DNA of 64,000 nt from the NCBI RefSeq assembly GCF_001435975.1, contig NZ_AYYR01000009.1, positions 175,672-239,671 of the forward strand, given 5' to 3'. Below the pieces are notes generated by a model. It did not search any database, was not told the origin of the DNA, and saw only the letters and a list, made by a program, of their open reading frames with translations. Position 1 is the first letter of the stretch. Each line of letters begins with the position of its first letter. Position numbers and translations under genes: made by a program. This stretch comes from Secundilactobacillus collinoides DSM 20515 = JCM 1123 (GTDB lineage Bacteria > Bacillota > Bacilli > Lactobacillales > Lactobacillaceae). This document shows positions 17,091 through 25,885 of the stretch, piece after piece.

Positions 17091-17987
17091 ATGGCAACGA
17101 ACACAATTACACGGGCACCCGAATCTACCGCGAAGACAATTTTAAACAAGGTGCCGCAAATCACGATCCTCTTTTGGCTAACCAAGCTGGTCAGTACTGG
17201 CCTTGGTGAATCAGTTTCAGATTTCTCAAGTCAGATTTTTGGTCAGCAAAATTCAAATTTAGGTGAACTATTTACCGTCGCCTGGTCGCTTGGGTTATTC
17301 ATTGTTTTTCTCTTTTTACAAATGCGATCAAATCGGTACCGACCGTTCTACTACTGGTCCTCAGTCGCCCTACTAGCGGTCTTTGGCACCTTCTCGGCAG
17401 ACACGTTTAAGAGCCTGACCGGGTTGCACTACCTAGAAACAACGTTGATCTTCGGCGCACTATTGCTGGTCAGCTTTGGCTTATGGCAGCACGCGACGCA
17501 CGACCTGTCGATTCACCACATCACCAACCGGAAAAAGGAAGCCTACTACTGGCTGACCGTTGCCTTCTCGTTCATGTTAGGGACGGCAGCCGGCGACTGG
17601 TTCGCAACTGCCCGGGTCGGTGGTTACAACGTTGATCCAACTGGACTTGGTTTAGGGTTCTTGAACTCCGGACTGATCTTCGGCGCCGCTTTCTTAGCCC
17701 TTGTCGCTTACCGGATGATTCGAAAGCCAGCACAAAATGGTGCTAGTGAGATCATCACCTTCTGGCTTGCGTACGTGTTGACCCGGCCAGTCGGCGCCAG
17801 CTTCGCTGACTACTTCGGCTATGACTTCCACAACGGGATCCTTGGCAACCAGGGCATGTCACTCATCTGGCTTGCATTGTTCGCCATCTGCATGACGGTT
17901 AACCTGGTACTCAAACACCGGGAGAATGCGGCAACAGCTAGTGTGGAGACGGAAGAACAAGAACGAATTGATGTGAAACAAAAGTAA
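17091..17987 (+). CDS. COG4705-type multi-pass membrane protein
   Basis: About 298 residues from ATG 17091, chosen because GGAG lies nine bases upstream; in-frame starts at 17058 and 17082 are less well placed. It has eight or so hydrophobic segments and the family pattern KVPQITILFWLTKLVSTGLGES, repeated in part later (ISIHHI.TNRKKEAYYWLTVAFSFMLGTAAGDW). Two internal halves, each with a G-E/D motif at the end of a helix, suggest a duplicated four-helix unit. It follows the kinase by 110 bp with possible co-transcription, and ends at a strong hairpin. No biochemical role is established to my knowledge. A link to the two-component system is inference from position. Confidence 0.7.
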   Translation: MATNTITRAPESTAKTILNKVPQITILFWLTKLVSTGLGESVSDFSSQIFGQQNSNLGELFTVAWSLGLFIVFLFLQMRSNRYRPFYYWSSVALLAVFGTFSADTFKSLTGLHYLETTLIFGALLLVSFGLWQHATHDLSIHHITNRKKEAYYWLTVAFSFMLGTAAGDWFATARVGGYNVDPTGLGLGFLNSGLIFGAAFLALVAYRMIRKPAQNGASEIITFWLAYVLTRPVGASFADYFGYDFHNGILGNQGMSLIWLALFAICMTVNLVLKHRENAATASVETEEQERIDVKQK

Positions 17988-17991
17988 AGAG

Positions 17992-18060
17992 TGGAACACA
18001 CTGTTTAAAAATGGAGCGGACGCGGACTGTTTTAAAATAATCCGCTTCCGCTCCATTTTG
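17992..18060. terminator. Strong hairpin, second repeat family
   Basis: An 18-base arm (18009-18026, AAATGGAGCGGA...) pairs with 18041-18058 with one G-T wobble, and T-rich sequence follows. The preceding AACACACTGTTTAAAAA and GCGGACTGTTTTA are shared with the element at 31860-31945, so this terminator belongs to a dispersed repeat family. Confidence 0.7.
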
Positions 18061-18160
18061 TGGTTCGAGGAACTCGAAATAGTTGCCTCGAAAGCCTCAT
18101 GACAATCAACTGTTTGAGCAATTGGACGATAGCGCGTGGAAAAAGACGTTGTTGCCCCCT

Positions 18161-18215
18161 AAAAAAGGCGCCCCTAGCCGTAAATCCAACTTGGATTTTT
18201 GCTAGGGGCGCTCTT
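18161..18215 (-). terminator. Terminator after the esterase gene
   Basis: GCGCCCCTAGC pairs with GCTAGGGGCGC, and inside it AAATCC pairs with GGATTT. A-rich sequence on the left gives a T-run for leftward transcription. It lies 15 bp from the leftward stop codon. Confidence 0.75.
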
Positions 18216-18229
18216 ATTCTGAGACCGAC

Positions 18230-19210
18230 TTATTTACTCTGGTTATACAACCAATCACGCACAGCCGGAATCGTGTAGCCGTAGTTGAACGACTGCATGT
18301 GGCCCAAAGATGAATTCGACCAAGTCAGGAAGTTGGCGTTATCCTTTTTCGCCAGCATCTGGTTGACGGTTTTGTTTTTCGTGGCCGCACTTGCCGCCGC
18401 GCTCAACGTTTCGTGAGTGTAGGCAACATTATTCTTTTTCAGATAATTGATGAGGTCGTTTTGACCAGAAGAAGCCTGACTGTCACCGCTAGAAACGATG
18501 TAGAAAAACTTCTGATGCTTCAACGCTGCTAACTGTTTGACGTCCCATTGCGAGGATACATACAGGGTGGCCGCGAACAGCTTCGGGTAGTGTGAGTTGA
18601 GATAGAACATCGTCATACCACCCATCGATTGCCCCGTGGCGTACAGCCGTTTTTTATTGATACTGTACTTGGATTCCAATGAGGATAATAGATCCAGATA
18701 AGTCTGGACGTTCTTTTTAACCACTGACGACCCGCTTTGACCCACGCCGCCAGCGACTGTTGACGTGCTAAAGACCGGGACGAGAATGAAACTGGCGTGC
18801 TTTTTCTGTTCCGATGGCGTGGCCCAGATCGTCCCGCCGTATCCCTGGCTCAACCCGGTTTTAGTGGACTTACCGGTGACTGAATCGTCAGGGATAAATG
18901 AGAGGAGCGGGTAGGATGAACGTTTCGAATAGTTCGCAGGCACGAACAAGTTGTATTTCAGGGTCACACCAGTTTTACTGTCTTTGTAGCTGGCCTGAGT
19001 GAATTTTGATTCCGTTTCGTTTAGGACGGTACTCAGGCTGGAATCGGCCGTTGCATCGTTGGTGTCTGTTTTTTTAAATGTTTTTGAGCTCGAACTTGAC
19101 GAAGCACTCGAACTGCTGGCTTTGTTTTGTGAGCTGCTGGAAGCACATGCTGTCAGTGTGAGGGTGAGGAAAAACGCTAATGCTGTGCCGATGAGAACTT
19201 GTTTTTTCAT
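18230..19210 (-). CDS. Secreted lipoprotein, alpha/beta-hydrolase esterase family
   Basis: I chose ATG 19210 (MKKQVLIG) behind the ribosome binding site rather than the ATG at 19219. The signal peptide ends in lipobox LTAC, giving a lipid-anchored cysteine. A serine-rich linker with poly-S runs (about 25-45) follows, then an alpha/beta-hydrolase domain. The nucleophile elbow is GQSMGG (preceded by KKRLYAT), and a late histidine in SLGHMQSF is a likely catalytic base. The sequence YNLFVPANYSKRSSYPLLSFIPD resembles feruloyl/acetyl-xylan-type and PHB-depolymerase-like esterases. It acts outside the membrane, perhaps trimming acyl or peptide groups on polymers or food esters. The substrate is not predictable. 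Confidence 0.8.
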   Translation of the reverse strand: MKKQVLIGTALAFFLTLTLTACASSSSQNKASSSSASSSSSSKTFKKTDTNDATADSSLSTVLNETESKFTQASYKDSKTGVTLKYNLFVPANYSKRSSYPLLSFIPDDSVTGKSTKTGLSQGYGGTIWATPSEQKKHASFILVPVFSTSTVAGGVGQSGSSVVKKNVQTYLDLLSSLESKYSINKKRLYATGQSMGGMTMFYLNSHYPKLFAATLYVSSQWDVKQLAALKHQKFFYIVSSGDSQASSGQNDLINYLKKNNVAYTHETLSAAASAATKNKTVNQMLAKKDNANFLTWSNSSLGHMQSFNYGYTIPAVRDWLYNQSK

Positions 19211-19367
19211 GATAATCACCTCTATGGGTTGGTGGGCTAGTTGAATAAAGCTTTAAGTGAATTGTAGCACTTGAACTTTCTGCAACGATGTTATTTGGCC
19301 TAAACGTAAAAAAAGTGCTAGGTGATCAGGCAAGATGGACTCGAAAATTGCTGGTGATCAGTGGCCA

Positions 19368-19416
19368 GTCATAAAAATCCCGTCTCATGTGTAAAACCAA
19401 GGCGGGATTTTTATGG
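19368..19416 (-). terminator. Terminator after truncated GT-C gene
   Basis: CATAAAAATCCCGTC pairs with GGCGGGATTTTTATG around a 15-base loop, with A/T-rich flanks. It serves the leftward gene ending at 19457. Confidence 0.7.
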
Positions 19417-19456
19417 TGTTTAATTCAGGTTCAGAAAAAATAACGGCAATCACCTC

Positions 19457-20260
19457 CTAAAGGATATTGTTGGACTTGCTGACCTGTTGCGACAGCGAAG
19501 TTAGCGGTGTGGCCGTCTGTTTCAAAACGGCATTGGTCGGCACGCTGGCAACAAAGCCGAGCAACACGACGGTAAACGGCACCAGAAAGGTCATAAAGCG
19601 TGCGCGCTGACGAATGAAGAGCCACATCGCAACGATGGTGATGCCGAATGCTAACACAACGAAACTTGGAACGATTGCCTGCCCAAACATCGCAATCAGA
19701 AACAGACTGATGCCCATTAATGCCCGTTTTATCGTGGAAGCATGTGACCAGTTGAAAAGGGTGACCAACACGAGTGCCAACGGCAGCAGAACGGCCATCA
19801 CAGTTAGTGAAATCGATAGATAATAAGCACTGGTGAGGGTCAGGAAAAGGGTGAGAAATGATGGCATTAAATAGTCGTCACGTGTGATCAGACAGTTTTT
19901 GGCCAGTGACGCGAACAGGCCAACGATAATATCCAACAAACCGATTGCGAGTACGTGGGTCAGAAAAGTTGCGGGCTGCAAGACACCGGCTGGCAGAAAG
20001 AGCAGCATTAGCAGTTGGCTGATAACCAGAACACTCAGGTTAATGACCCAGAGCCATTTTTGGAGGTGAATTGAAACGTGCGAAGCCAACCTGTTCGTTA
20101 GCCGGCTGACCAGCCAAAAGAGGATACAGAAGGCGATGACCACTAGTATTAATTGCGGATTACTTGGGAAGACGAGGGTTGCCATTATAGCGGCACCAAA
20201 CGCGGTACCAAGTATGATGGCGAGGCCTTTGACCCAGTTTATTTTTGTAAGCAACGATGT
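19457..20260 (-). pseudogene. Truncated GT-C glycosyltransferase paralogue
   Basis: From a GTG at 20260 (VTSLLTKINWVKG) this aligns with the N-terminus of the 10242 protein (LLRKINLTN), and again near the end (MWLFIRQRARFMTFLVPFTVVLLGFVASVP against IWLFIRQRSQFVKLLVPFILMLGGFAASVP). The first-loop acidic segment and the helices around it are missing: FLPAG is followed at once by VLQPATFLTHV. Everything after about residue 295 of the full-length protein is gone. The remainder is about 267 residues of transmembrane sequence with no catalytic site. Its promoter region is still clearly homologous to that of the intact copy. Non-functional remnant, or a non-catalytic membrane protein. Confidence 0.7.
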
Positions 20261-20321
20261 CACCCGATTTCCGTTTGAACGCTGTTTAGACGCACAGCGT
20301 TCAAGTATTTTTGAAGCTGTC

Positions 20322-20382
20322 TGTAGTTTACTTAAATTTATGTGGTGGAAAAAGAGGGTCAAAATAAACTGAAGATGAGAAA
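20322..20382 (-). promoter_or_regulatory. Promoter block shared with GT-C gene at 10242-12215
   Basis: TGTAGTTTA, GGTCAAA and RATGAGAAA occur here in the same order and near-identical spacing as at 12290-12350. Read leftward, CTCATCTTCAG sits just before TTTTGACC, the same arrangement as in the two intact paralogues. Confidence 0.5.
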
Positions 20383-20511
20383 AATTCAGAAGGGTATTTT
20401 ACAAACCAAGATTTTAGCTGCCAAACAGTATTTTTACGCAGCACATTGGAATGTTTTTAACGTGGATTGCGGCAGAGAATAATAATCTCATTTGTTCAAA
20501 ATAAACAACAC

Positions 20512-20534
20512 AGTTAGTAGCTAATGTATGCTAT
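20512..20534 (+). promoter_or_regulatory. Promoter element shared by two GGDEF genes
   Basis: AGTT...AATGTATGCTAT (12-mer at 20523-20534) recurs upstream of the paralogue at 62156 (62073-62084), each about 70-80 bp before the start codon. It is probably the -10 region and adjacent sequence. Confidence 0.45.
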
Positions 20535-20601
20535 TCTTATCATAAAATCCGTTGACAGATGCGATTTAAGCACCCGTTAATACTAAGAAGGCCAGTGCAA
20601 G

Positions 20602-21753
20602 ATGATTTTCAAAATCGTCGCAGTATCCTACATGGCATCATTGATTGCTAACACGGTATTGCTGCTCGGCGGGGTGTCCCTGATCATGTGGATCAAGCGG
20701 GAGCCCATGACTAATTTTATAGGTAAACATAAAACACTGTTGAGCTGCATCATGGGTGATGCCCTTATTATCCTGGCTTATATGCAACTATGGGTGAACC
20801 AAAACGCAGCGACAACACTGGTTGGGTTTCACTGGACGTACTTCAACGTCATGCTTGTGGCAACGTTTAATCTGCTGATCTACACGAACAATCGCTGGCA
20901 AATGTTATACACGCTGGTTGGGACGGCAATCTGGCCGCTAACCGGAAAAGTTACTGTCCCACTAGTTCTGGGAACGTTGGGATTACTGGTGGTCACTTAT
21001 TTCATTTATTGTGTGACTGACCGGATAATGCACAGCGGTTTGCTGTACACGGTCTTATTTATCATCTATTCGGCAATTTGGCTCGCGATGACAAACGACA
21101 TGTTTGGCCACCAGTCTCGGCCGGCGTGGGGGCGGCAGATTGCGGCGCTAATCGTGCTTAATCTTGTTGTTTTCGGCTATTACCAGATGTTGAAAAGTCA
21201 ACTGGACCGCATGGATACGTTCCGGCACCAGGCGCAGGTGGATGAGTTGACGAATGCACACACTTTCGCAATGTTTAATGAGAAGCTGGCAGATGCCTTC
21301 ACCCAATTCCAGCAGGATGGCAAGCTGTACGCTGTTTTTACGTTGGATATCGACCATTTTAAACGGGTGAACGACACTTATGGCCACCTGGCGGGGAATA
21401 AAGTGCTAACAGCCGTTGCCCACCAGATTGAACACGTGGTGGAGAGTGGCCAGTACGCTGGTCAGGTCTACCGAACCGGTGGCGAAGAATTTACGGTCAT
21501 CCTCCATGATATTCGCGAGGATGATCAGGAGGCGGAGACCATGTTGCGCACCGTACAAGCAGCGGTAGGCACCCTCATGTTTACGTTTGACGGTCAGCAG
21601 TTACAGGTCACAATTTCACTTGGCGGCACCCACGTGTACACTGAGGATACCAACTATTTGCAGGTCTATAAGCGTGCTGACCAGTACCTGTATGATTCTA
21701 AACGGCATGGTAGAGATGCGGTCACCTTACGCGGGCGGACGTTGGCACGGTGA
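20602..21753 (+). CDS. Membrane diguanylate cyclase (GGDEF)
   Basis: 383 residues. About six transmembrane helices (1-195) are followed by a GGDEF domain (about 205-380) with the active-site loop GGEEF at 293-297, the metal site DIDHFKRVNDTYGH (about 249-262) and the usual closing ADQYLYDSKRHGRDAV. All catalytic positions look intact, so it should make cyclic di-GMP from two GTP. The RxxD inhibitory I-site five residues before the loop is absent (QYAGQVYRT), so product inhibition of the usual kind is unlikely. It has two close paralogues at 62156 and 63395. Neighbouring envelope glycosyltransferases make polysaccharide control a reasonable guess. ATG follows AAGAAGG. Confidence 0.9.
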   Translation: MIFKIVAVSYMASLIANTVLLLGGVSLIMWIKREPMTNFIGKHKTLLSCIMGDALIILAYMQLWVNQNAATTLVGFHWTYFNVMLVATFNLLIYTNNRWQMLYTLVGTAIWPLTGKVTVPLVLGTLGLLVVTYFIYCVTDRIMHSGLLYTVLFIIYSAIWLAMTNDMFGHQSRPAWGRQIAALIVLNLVVFGYYQMLKSQLDRMDTFRHQAQVDELTNAHTFAMFNEKLADAFTQFQQDGKLYAVFTLDIDHFKRVNDTYGHLAGNKVLTAVAHQIEHVVESGQYAGQVYRTGGEEFTVILHDIREDDQEAETMLRTVQAAVGTLMFTFDGQQLQVTISLGGTHVYTEDTNYLQVYKRADQYLYDSKRHGRDAVTLRGRTLAR

Positions 21754-21950
21754 AACGTTGCCGGTGCAGAGATAACCGGATGAGTTGATTTTATTGTGAT
21801 TCAGGCTATTAATCGTGACAGCGGTCTTCCCTGTTTGTTTACGCTTTGATTGAAGTTTGAATTGAAATGAAACGGGGAGACTTTTTTAATCCAAAAGAAT
21901 GCCTTTAGCGGTATAGTGAGGTCATTAACTCTAATGAAGCGGGGACAATT

Positions 21951-22535
21951 ATGACAGAAATTACCTATCGCAATTTATCATCCGGGCCAGTCACTATTTG
22001 TCGCGAATTGTGCAATCAATTGATGACTTATCAGGCAAATAAGACGCATTTACCCAAGTTCAAAACCATTCTGTCATCGATGAATTTTGAGAATCGGTTA
22101 CAGCCGGCATTTGAGAATTCTGATGAAAAAGCACTCCTCGTTGCCTTTGATGGTGAGCAACCCATCGGCTACGTTTTTGTGAACGCCGAAATGCTGACGC
22201 AAGATAAATTCAATGAGCGCCCAGAATGGGCCAATCAATTCTCCGCTGACAGTCAGTGGCTATTTCCTAACTGGCTGAAGTTACCGACCAAAATTGCGGA
22301 GTTGAACAATCTCTACGTTGATCCAACGTATCAGGGACAGCACATCGGCGGACATTTAATGGCATTTGCAATGGACTGGCTGCAACATCAATCGGGTGCG
22401 AAAGATTTGTTTGTGTTTGTGTCCAATGGCAATAATGCGGGATCCCTTTACGAACGCTTTGGTTTCCGCTATGACCACGAGGTGCTGGATGGCCTTATCA
22501 AAGCCTACTATCTGGAAAATCGCGGTCTAGATTAG
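21951..22535 (+). CDS. GNAT-family N-acetyltransferase
   Basis: 194 residues with the GNAT acetyl-CoA site at about 120-140: ELNNLYVDPTYQGQHIGGHLM (motif A, Q/RxxGxG/A as QGQHIGG). It is followed by motif B ending in AGSLYERFGFRYDHE. The N-terminal half (RELCNQLMTYQANKTHLPKF) is typical of YhbS/YjaB-like stand-alone enzymes that acetylate an amine on a small molecule or protein. A well-placed ATG follows AAGCGGGG. It stands alone, ending at a strong terminator shared with the convergent permease gene. The substrate is unknown. Confidence 0.85.
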   Translation: MTEITYRNLSSGPVTICRELCNQLMTYQANKTHLPKFKTILSSMNFENRLQPAFENSDEKALLVAFDGEQPIGYVFVNAEMLTQDKFNERPEWANQFSADSQWLFPNWLKLPTKIAELNNLYVDPTYQGQHIGGHLMAFAMDWLQHQSGAKDLFVFVSNGNNAGSLYERFGFRYDHEVLDGLIKAYYLENRGLD

Positions 22536-22575
22536 GGTGCCGCGTCAGGCTCCTCAAAACTTTGCTTAAAACAAC

Positions 22576-22626
22576 AAAAAAACGAGTAATCAGTTTAGAC
22601 ACGCTAAGCTGGTTACTCGTTTTTAA
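22576..22626. terminator. Bidirectional terminator, acetyltransferase and permease genes
   Basis: AAAAACGAGTAA pairs with TTACTCGTTTTT, with an inner CAGTTTAG/CTAAGCTG pairing. It lies between convergent genes. Confidence 0.8.
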
Positions 22627-22672
22627 TTTGCGTTAAAGTAATTCCATATTCAATAATCGTGTTAAACAGGCA

Positions 22673-24070
22673 CTAACGGCCGCTAACGTCTGATGGCAAC
22701 TCCTGTGTTGATTTTTCACGTGAAGAGGCGAAGCCGAAGCCAACACACCAGAGAATCCCGAGGGTGGCGGAAATGGCGCTGCCGTTGATAAACAGGCAAC
22801 CATAGATGATCGCGAAGAAGACAATCAGCAGCGGGTCAACGACCTTGTAGAACGGGGCGATGAAGCCGTCGGGGTCGAAATCTGCTGACTTACGGTACTT
22901 GTAGTGCGCCAGAACAGTGAGGGCGTACACGATGAGGTAGAGGTCACTGGTAGTGGAGCTGATCAGCTGGAACAGGGTGGTGATACTTGAAAACAGGCTG
23001 ACCAGTGGTGCAATCAGCATCAGAGCAGCGGAGAACAAGATACACCGCGCTGGCACTTTCCGGCTGGAAATATTTTGGAACTGATTCATGATGTGCGTGT
23101 CTGATTCCGTTGAGAGTTGATATAAGTGGCGACCTGCTGAATAGATGAAACTGTTGATGGATGACGCCGCCGCGGTCAGAACCACGAAGTTGATCAGACT
23201 GGCAGCGAATTTAATACCAATCATGGAAAAGACTTGAACGAAAGGACTCTGACTGGTGTTGATGTTTTGCCATGGGTAGATGGCCATGATCACCAGCAGG
23301 GCGCCAATGTAGAAGATGACGATTCGGATGATGGTGCTGTTGATAGCCTTGGGAAGCACCTTGTGCGGATTCTTTGTTTCAGCGGTCGTGATCCCGACGA
23401 ATTCCATCCCGGTAAAGGCGTAGAACACCATGGGCAGAGCCGTCAGAAATGATTTGAAGCCCTTAGGGAACATTGAGAAGTTGTTAGTGATGTTGCTGAT
23501 GGCCACGTGACCGGTTGGCGTTTTAAAGGAACTGAACACCATGATGATCCCGGTGACGATCATGGCGAGGATGGCAACAATTTTTATCATGGCAAACCAG
23601 AATTCGGCTTCACCAAATAGGCGAACGGCAATGAGGTTAACTGAGGTCAGGACAACCAATAAGGTCACTTGAATGATCCAAGCTGGTAAATGAGGGAACC
23701 AGTATTGAACGTAGCTGGCAACCGCTGTAAGTTCGGTCATGACCATGAAAATCAGGCCGCCCCAGTATGTCCAGCCGGCAAAGTAGCCGGTCTTATCACC
23801 CAAATAACGGGAGATAAACGCGATGAATGTGTGTTGCGAAGGGTCTTTATAGAGCATTTCCCCGATAGCACGCATCAATAAGAAGAAAAAGAGTCCAATG
23901 ACCATATAAATGAAAATGACTGAAGGGCCGGTTTTAGAGATGGTGGTGCTGGCCCCTAGAAACAGGCCGGTCCCGATGGTGCCGCCAAGGGCAATCATTT
24001 GCACGTGGCGGTTAGTCAGGCTGCGCTTGGTACCATCTGCATTCATATCTGCTGATGAATTTTTATCCAT
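22673..24070 (-). CDS. Amino-acid permease (APC superfamily, AAT type)
   Basis: 465 residues, 12 transmembrane helices. The first carries the family motif (HVQMIALGGTIGTGLFLGASTTISKTGP), followed by IGEMLYKDPSQHTFIAFISRYLG; the short cytosolic N-terminus (SADMNADGTKRSLTNR) is typical. It imports amino acids by proton symport. The AAT subfamily covers aromatic, histidine, proline, lysine, serine and other substrates, and I cannot choose among them. Facing it across 380 bp is an aminotransferase gene, so both may serve the same amino acid. Start ATG 24070 follows GGAGTG. Confidence 0.9.
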   Translation of the reverse strand: MDKNSSADMNADGTKRSLTNRHVQMIALGGTIGTGLFLGASTTISKTGPSVIFIYMVIGLFFFLLMRAIGEMLYKDPSQHTFIAFISRYLGDKTGYFAGWTYWGGLIFMVMTELTAVASYVQYWFPHLPAWIIQVTLLVVLTSVNLIAVRLFGEAEFWFAMIKIVAILAMIVTGIIMVFSSFKTPTGHVAISNITNNFSMFPKGFKSFLTALPMVFYAFTGMEFVGITTAETKNPHKVLPKAINSTIIRIVIFYIGALLVIMAIYPWQNINTSQSPFVQVFSMIGIKFAASLINFVVLTAAASSINSFIYSAGRHLYQLSTESDTHIMNQFQNISSRKVPARCILFSAALMLIAPLVSLFSSITTLFQLISSTTSDLYLIVYALTVLAHYKYRKSADFDPDGFIAPFYKVVDPLLIVFFAIIYGCLFINGSAISATLGILWCVGFGFASSREKSTQELPSDVSGR

Positions 24071-24306
24071 GGAATCACTCCTTTAACTTGCATACAGTTT
24101 AAACCCATTTGAATAAATAATGCAATGAAAAATTAGAAAATAATTAGAGAAAAGTTGTCAAATTTAAAACAATAAGCCATCAAAACCGCAAAATATAGGC
24201 AGAAAACGAACGTTCATTAAAATTAAATTAAACTTCAATACAATCGATTACACACCATAAGTGACATGAGCATGTGAATATTCAATATTATATTGAATAA
24301 TTAGTA

Positions 24307-24334
24307 TTGATTTTTACGCAAAAACGGTTATGAT
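24307..24334 (+). promoter_or_regulatory. Promoter of aminotransferase gene
   Basis: TTGATT (24307-24312), 16-bp spacer, TATGAT (24329-24334). The following leader of about 110 nt contains two small hairpins (AGAACA/TGTTTTCT and TAAGTC/GACTTA) but no recognised riboswitch or T-box motif. The rest of the 380-bp divergent gap 24071-24450 is AT-rich and otherwise featureless. Confidence 0.5.
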
Positions 24335-24450
24335 AGGGGTAATGAAAGATTGGAGAACAATTTGTTTTCTAATTTATTTACCATATAAGTCGCATCAACG
24401 TGGGACTTACGCGGTAACAACTAACTTATAACAGCAACGGAGGAACGCGT

Positions 24451-25626
24451 ATGGACTTAAGTAAATTGAATCAGGATATCAGCAACGTGAAGCCATCAGT
24501 GCTGCGTCAGTTTGACCACGATATCAGTGCTGACCCGAAAATTGTTAAATTGACTCTTGGTGAACCGGACTTTAACGTGCCTGACCACATTAAGCAGGCA
24601 GCTATCAAGGCCATTGATAATAACGAGTCCCACTACCCTTATTTCTGGGGCGTTCAGGAACTTCGGGACGCAGCTTCTTCCTATTATCATGACAAATTCG
24701 GCTACAATTACACGTCGGACCAAATTGTGGTCTCCGTTGGTGCCACTGAAGGACTTGCCGCCACGTTCCACACGCTGTTTCAACCCGGTGACGCGGTCAT
24801 TATTCCAACGCCAGCCTATCCCGTATACAAGTCCATGTCAGATGTGAACCACCTGCAGGCCTTGATGATCGACACCCGCGCAAACGGCTGTGTGCTGACC
24901 CCCGAACAGGTACAGCAGGCCATCGATGAGCACCCGGAACTCAACATCCGCGGTGTTGTGATCACCGACCCAAGCAACCCGACCGGTGCAGTTTACACGG
25001 AAGAACAACTGCACGCGCTGGTTCCTGTGTTACGTGACAATGAGATCTGGGTCATCAGTGACGAAATTTATGGTGAACTGACATACGGCGTGAAGCACTA
25101 CACCTTGTCAAAATGGCTGTCAGACCAGACGATCGTTATCAACGGATTGTCTAAGTCCCACGCCATGACCGGCTGGCGGCTCGGCTTCGTCTTTGGCCCA
25201 AGCGGTGTCATTGACCTGATCGCCAAGTGTCATCAGTACCAAGTCACAGCAGCCACCTCCATCGTGCAGTACGCTGCCATTGAAGCCATGACAAACGGTG
25301 AAGAAGATGCCGAAGCCATGCGGGTCATTTACGAAAAACGCTGCAACTATCTCCGAACAGCACTGGGTAAACTTGGGTTGGATATTGTGAAACCCCAGGG
25401 TGCTTTCTACGTGTTCGTGTCACTACCGGATGCTTGGAAGGATGACAGTATGGCCTTTGCCAAGAAATTAGCAAAGGAACAACACGTTGGTGTCATTCCG
25501 GGCGCACCATTTGGTGATGACCACGCTATTCGAATCAGTTACGCTGCCAGTGATGAAAGCATTCATGCGGCCGTTGCTGGGTTAAAGGCGGTACTGGAAG
25601 ATATCGGTGCGGTTCCTGTTGAATAG
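24451..25626 (+). CDS. PLP-dependent class I/II aminotransferase
   Basis: 391 residues. Fold-type I features are present: GEPDFNVPDHI near the N-terminus, YPYFWGVQELRDAASSYY, VSVGATEGL, the Asn/Pro binding site DPSNPTGAVYT (about 173-183), SDEIYGELTY (about 203), and the Schiff-base lysine K235 in NGLSKSHAMTGWRLGF. The phosphate-binding R is in that last motif. Members of this group in lactobacilli transaminate aromatic amino acids, or act as PatA-type diaminopimelate enzymes; the sequence alone does not decide. ATG follows GGAGGAACGCGT. It probably makes keto acids from an amino acid brought in by the divergent permease. Confidence 0.88.
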   Translation: MDLSKLNQDISNVKPSVLRQFDHDISADPKIVKLTLGEPDFNVPDHIKQAAIKAIDNNESHYPYFWGVQELRDAASSYYHDKFGYNYTSDQIVVSVGATEGLAATFHTLFQPGDAVIIPTPAYPVYKSMSDVNHLQALMIDTRANGCVLTPEQVQQAIDEHPELNIRGVVITDPSNPTGAVYTEEQLHALVPVLRDNEIWVISDEIYGELTYGVKHYTLSKWLSDQTIVINGLSKSHAMTGWRLGFVFGPSGVIDLIAKCHQYQVTAATSIVQYAAIEAMTNGEEDAEAMRVIYEKRCNYLRTALGKLGLDIVKPQGAFYVFVSLPDAWKDDSMAFAKKLAKEQHVGVIPGAPFGDDHAIRISYAASDESIHAAVAGLKAVLEDIGAVPVE

Positions 25627-25749
25627 GGAAAACGAGCGACATAACCCGTTTAGATGATTCTTGGTTGTTACAGTTTTTTCGACCCAGTTAACTAGAAAAC
25701 TTGATGAATATCGAACAGTAAACGAATCGTGACTAATAAAGTGGGACAA

Positions 25750-25825
25750 AGGCGATTTTGTTCCCAGAATTTAAGGCACCCTCAGCTAAAATTCAATTTG
25801 AATTTTAGCTGAGGGTGCCTTATTT
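25750..25825. terminator. Bidirectional terminator, near-perfect palindrome
   Basis: A 24-base arm at 25773-25796 (AAGGCACCCTCAGC...) pairs exactly with 25798-25821 around one base. An upstream hairpin GGGACAAA/TTTGTTCCC lies at 25743-25766. The flank CCCAGAATTTAAGG resembles CCCGAATAAATAAGG at 31709, so the two belong to a family. Confidence 0.8.
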
Positions 25826-25885
25826 AACCGAGAGCGACCGTTTGAATTGCACGCAATAGCTGGACAGTTTCAACACCGAACCAAT

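Noticed and set aside
18060-18278. 72-codon ORF
   Set aside because: It runs through a terminator and into the end of the esterase gene on the other strand.
24380-24420. CGTGGGACTTACGCGGTAAC as a T-box core upstream of the aminotransferase
   Set aside because: It lacks GGTGGNACCGCG and a following terminator.
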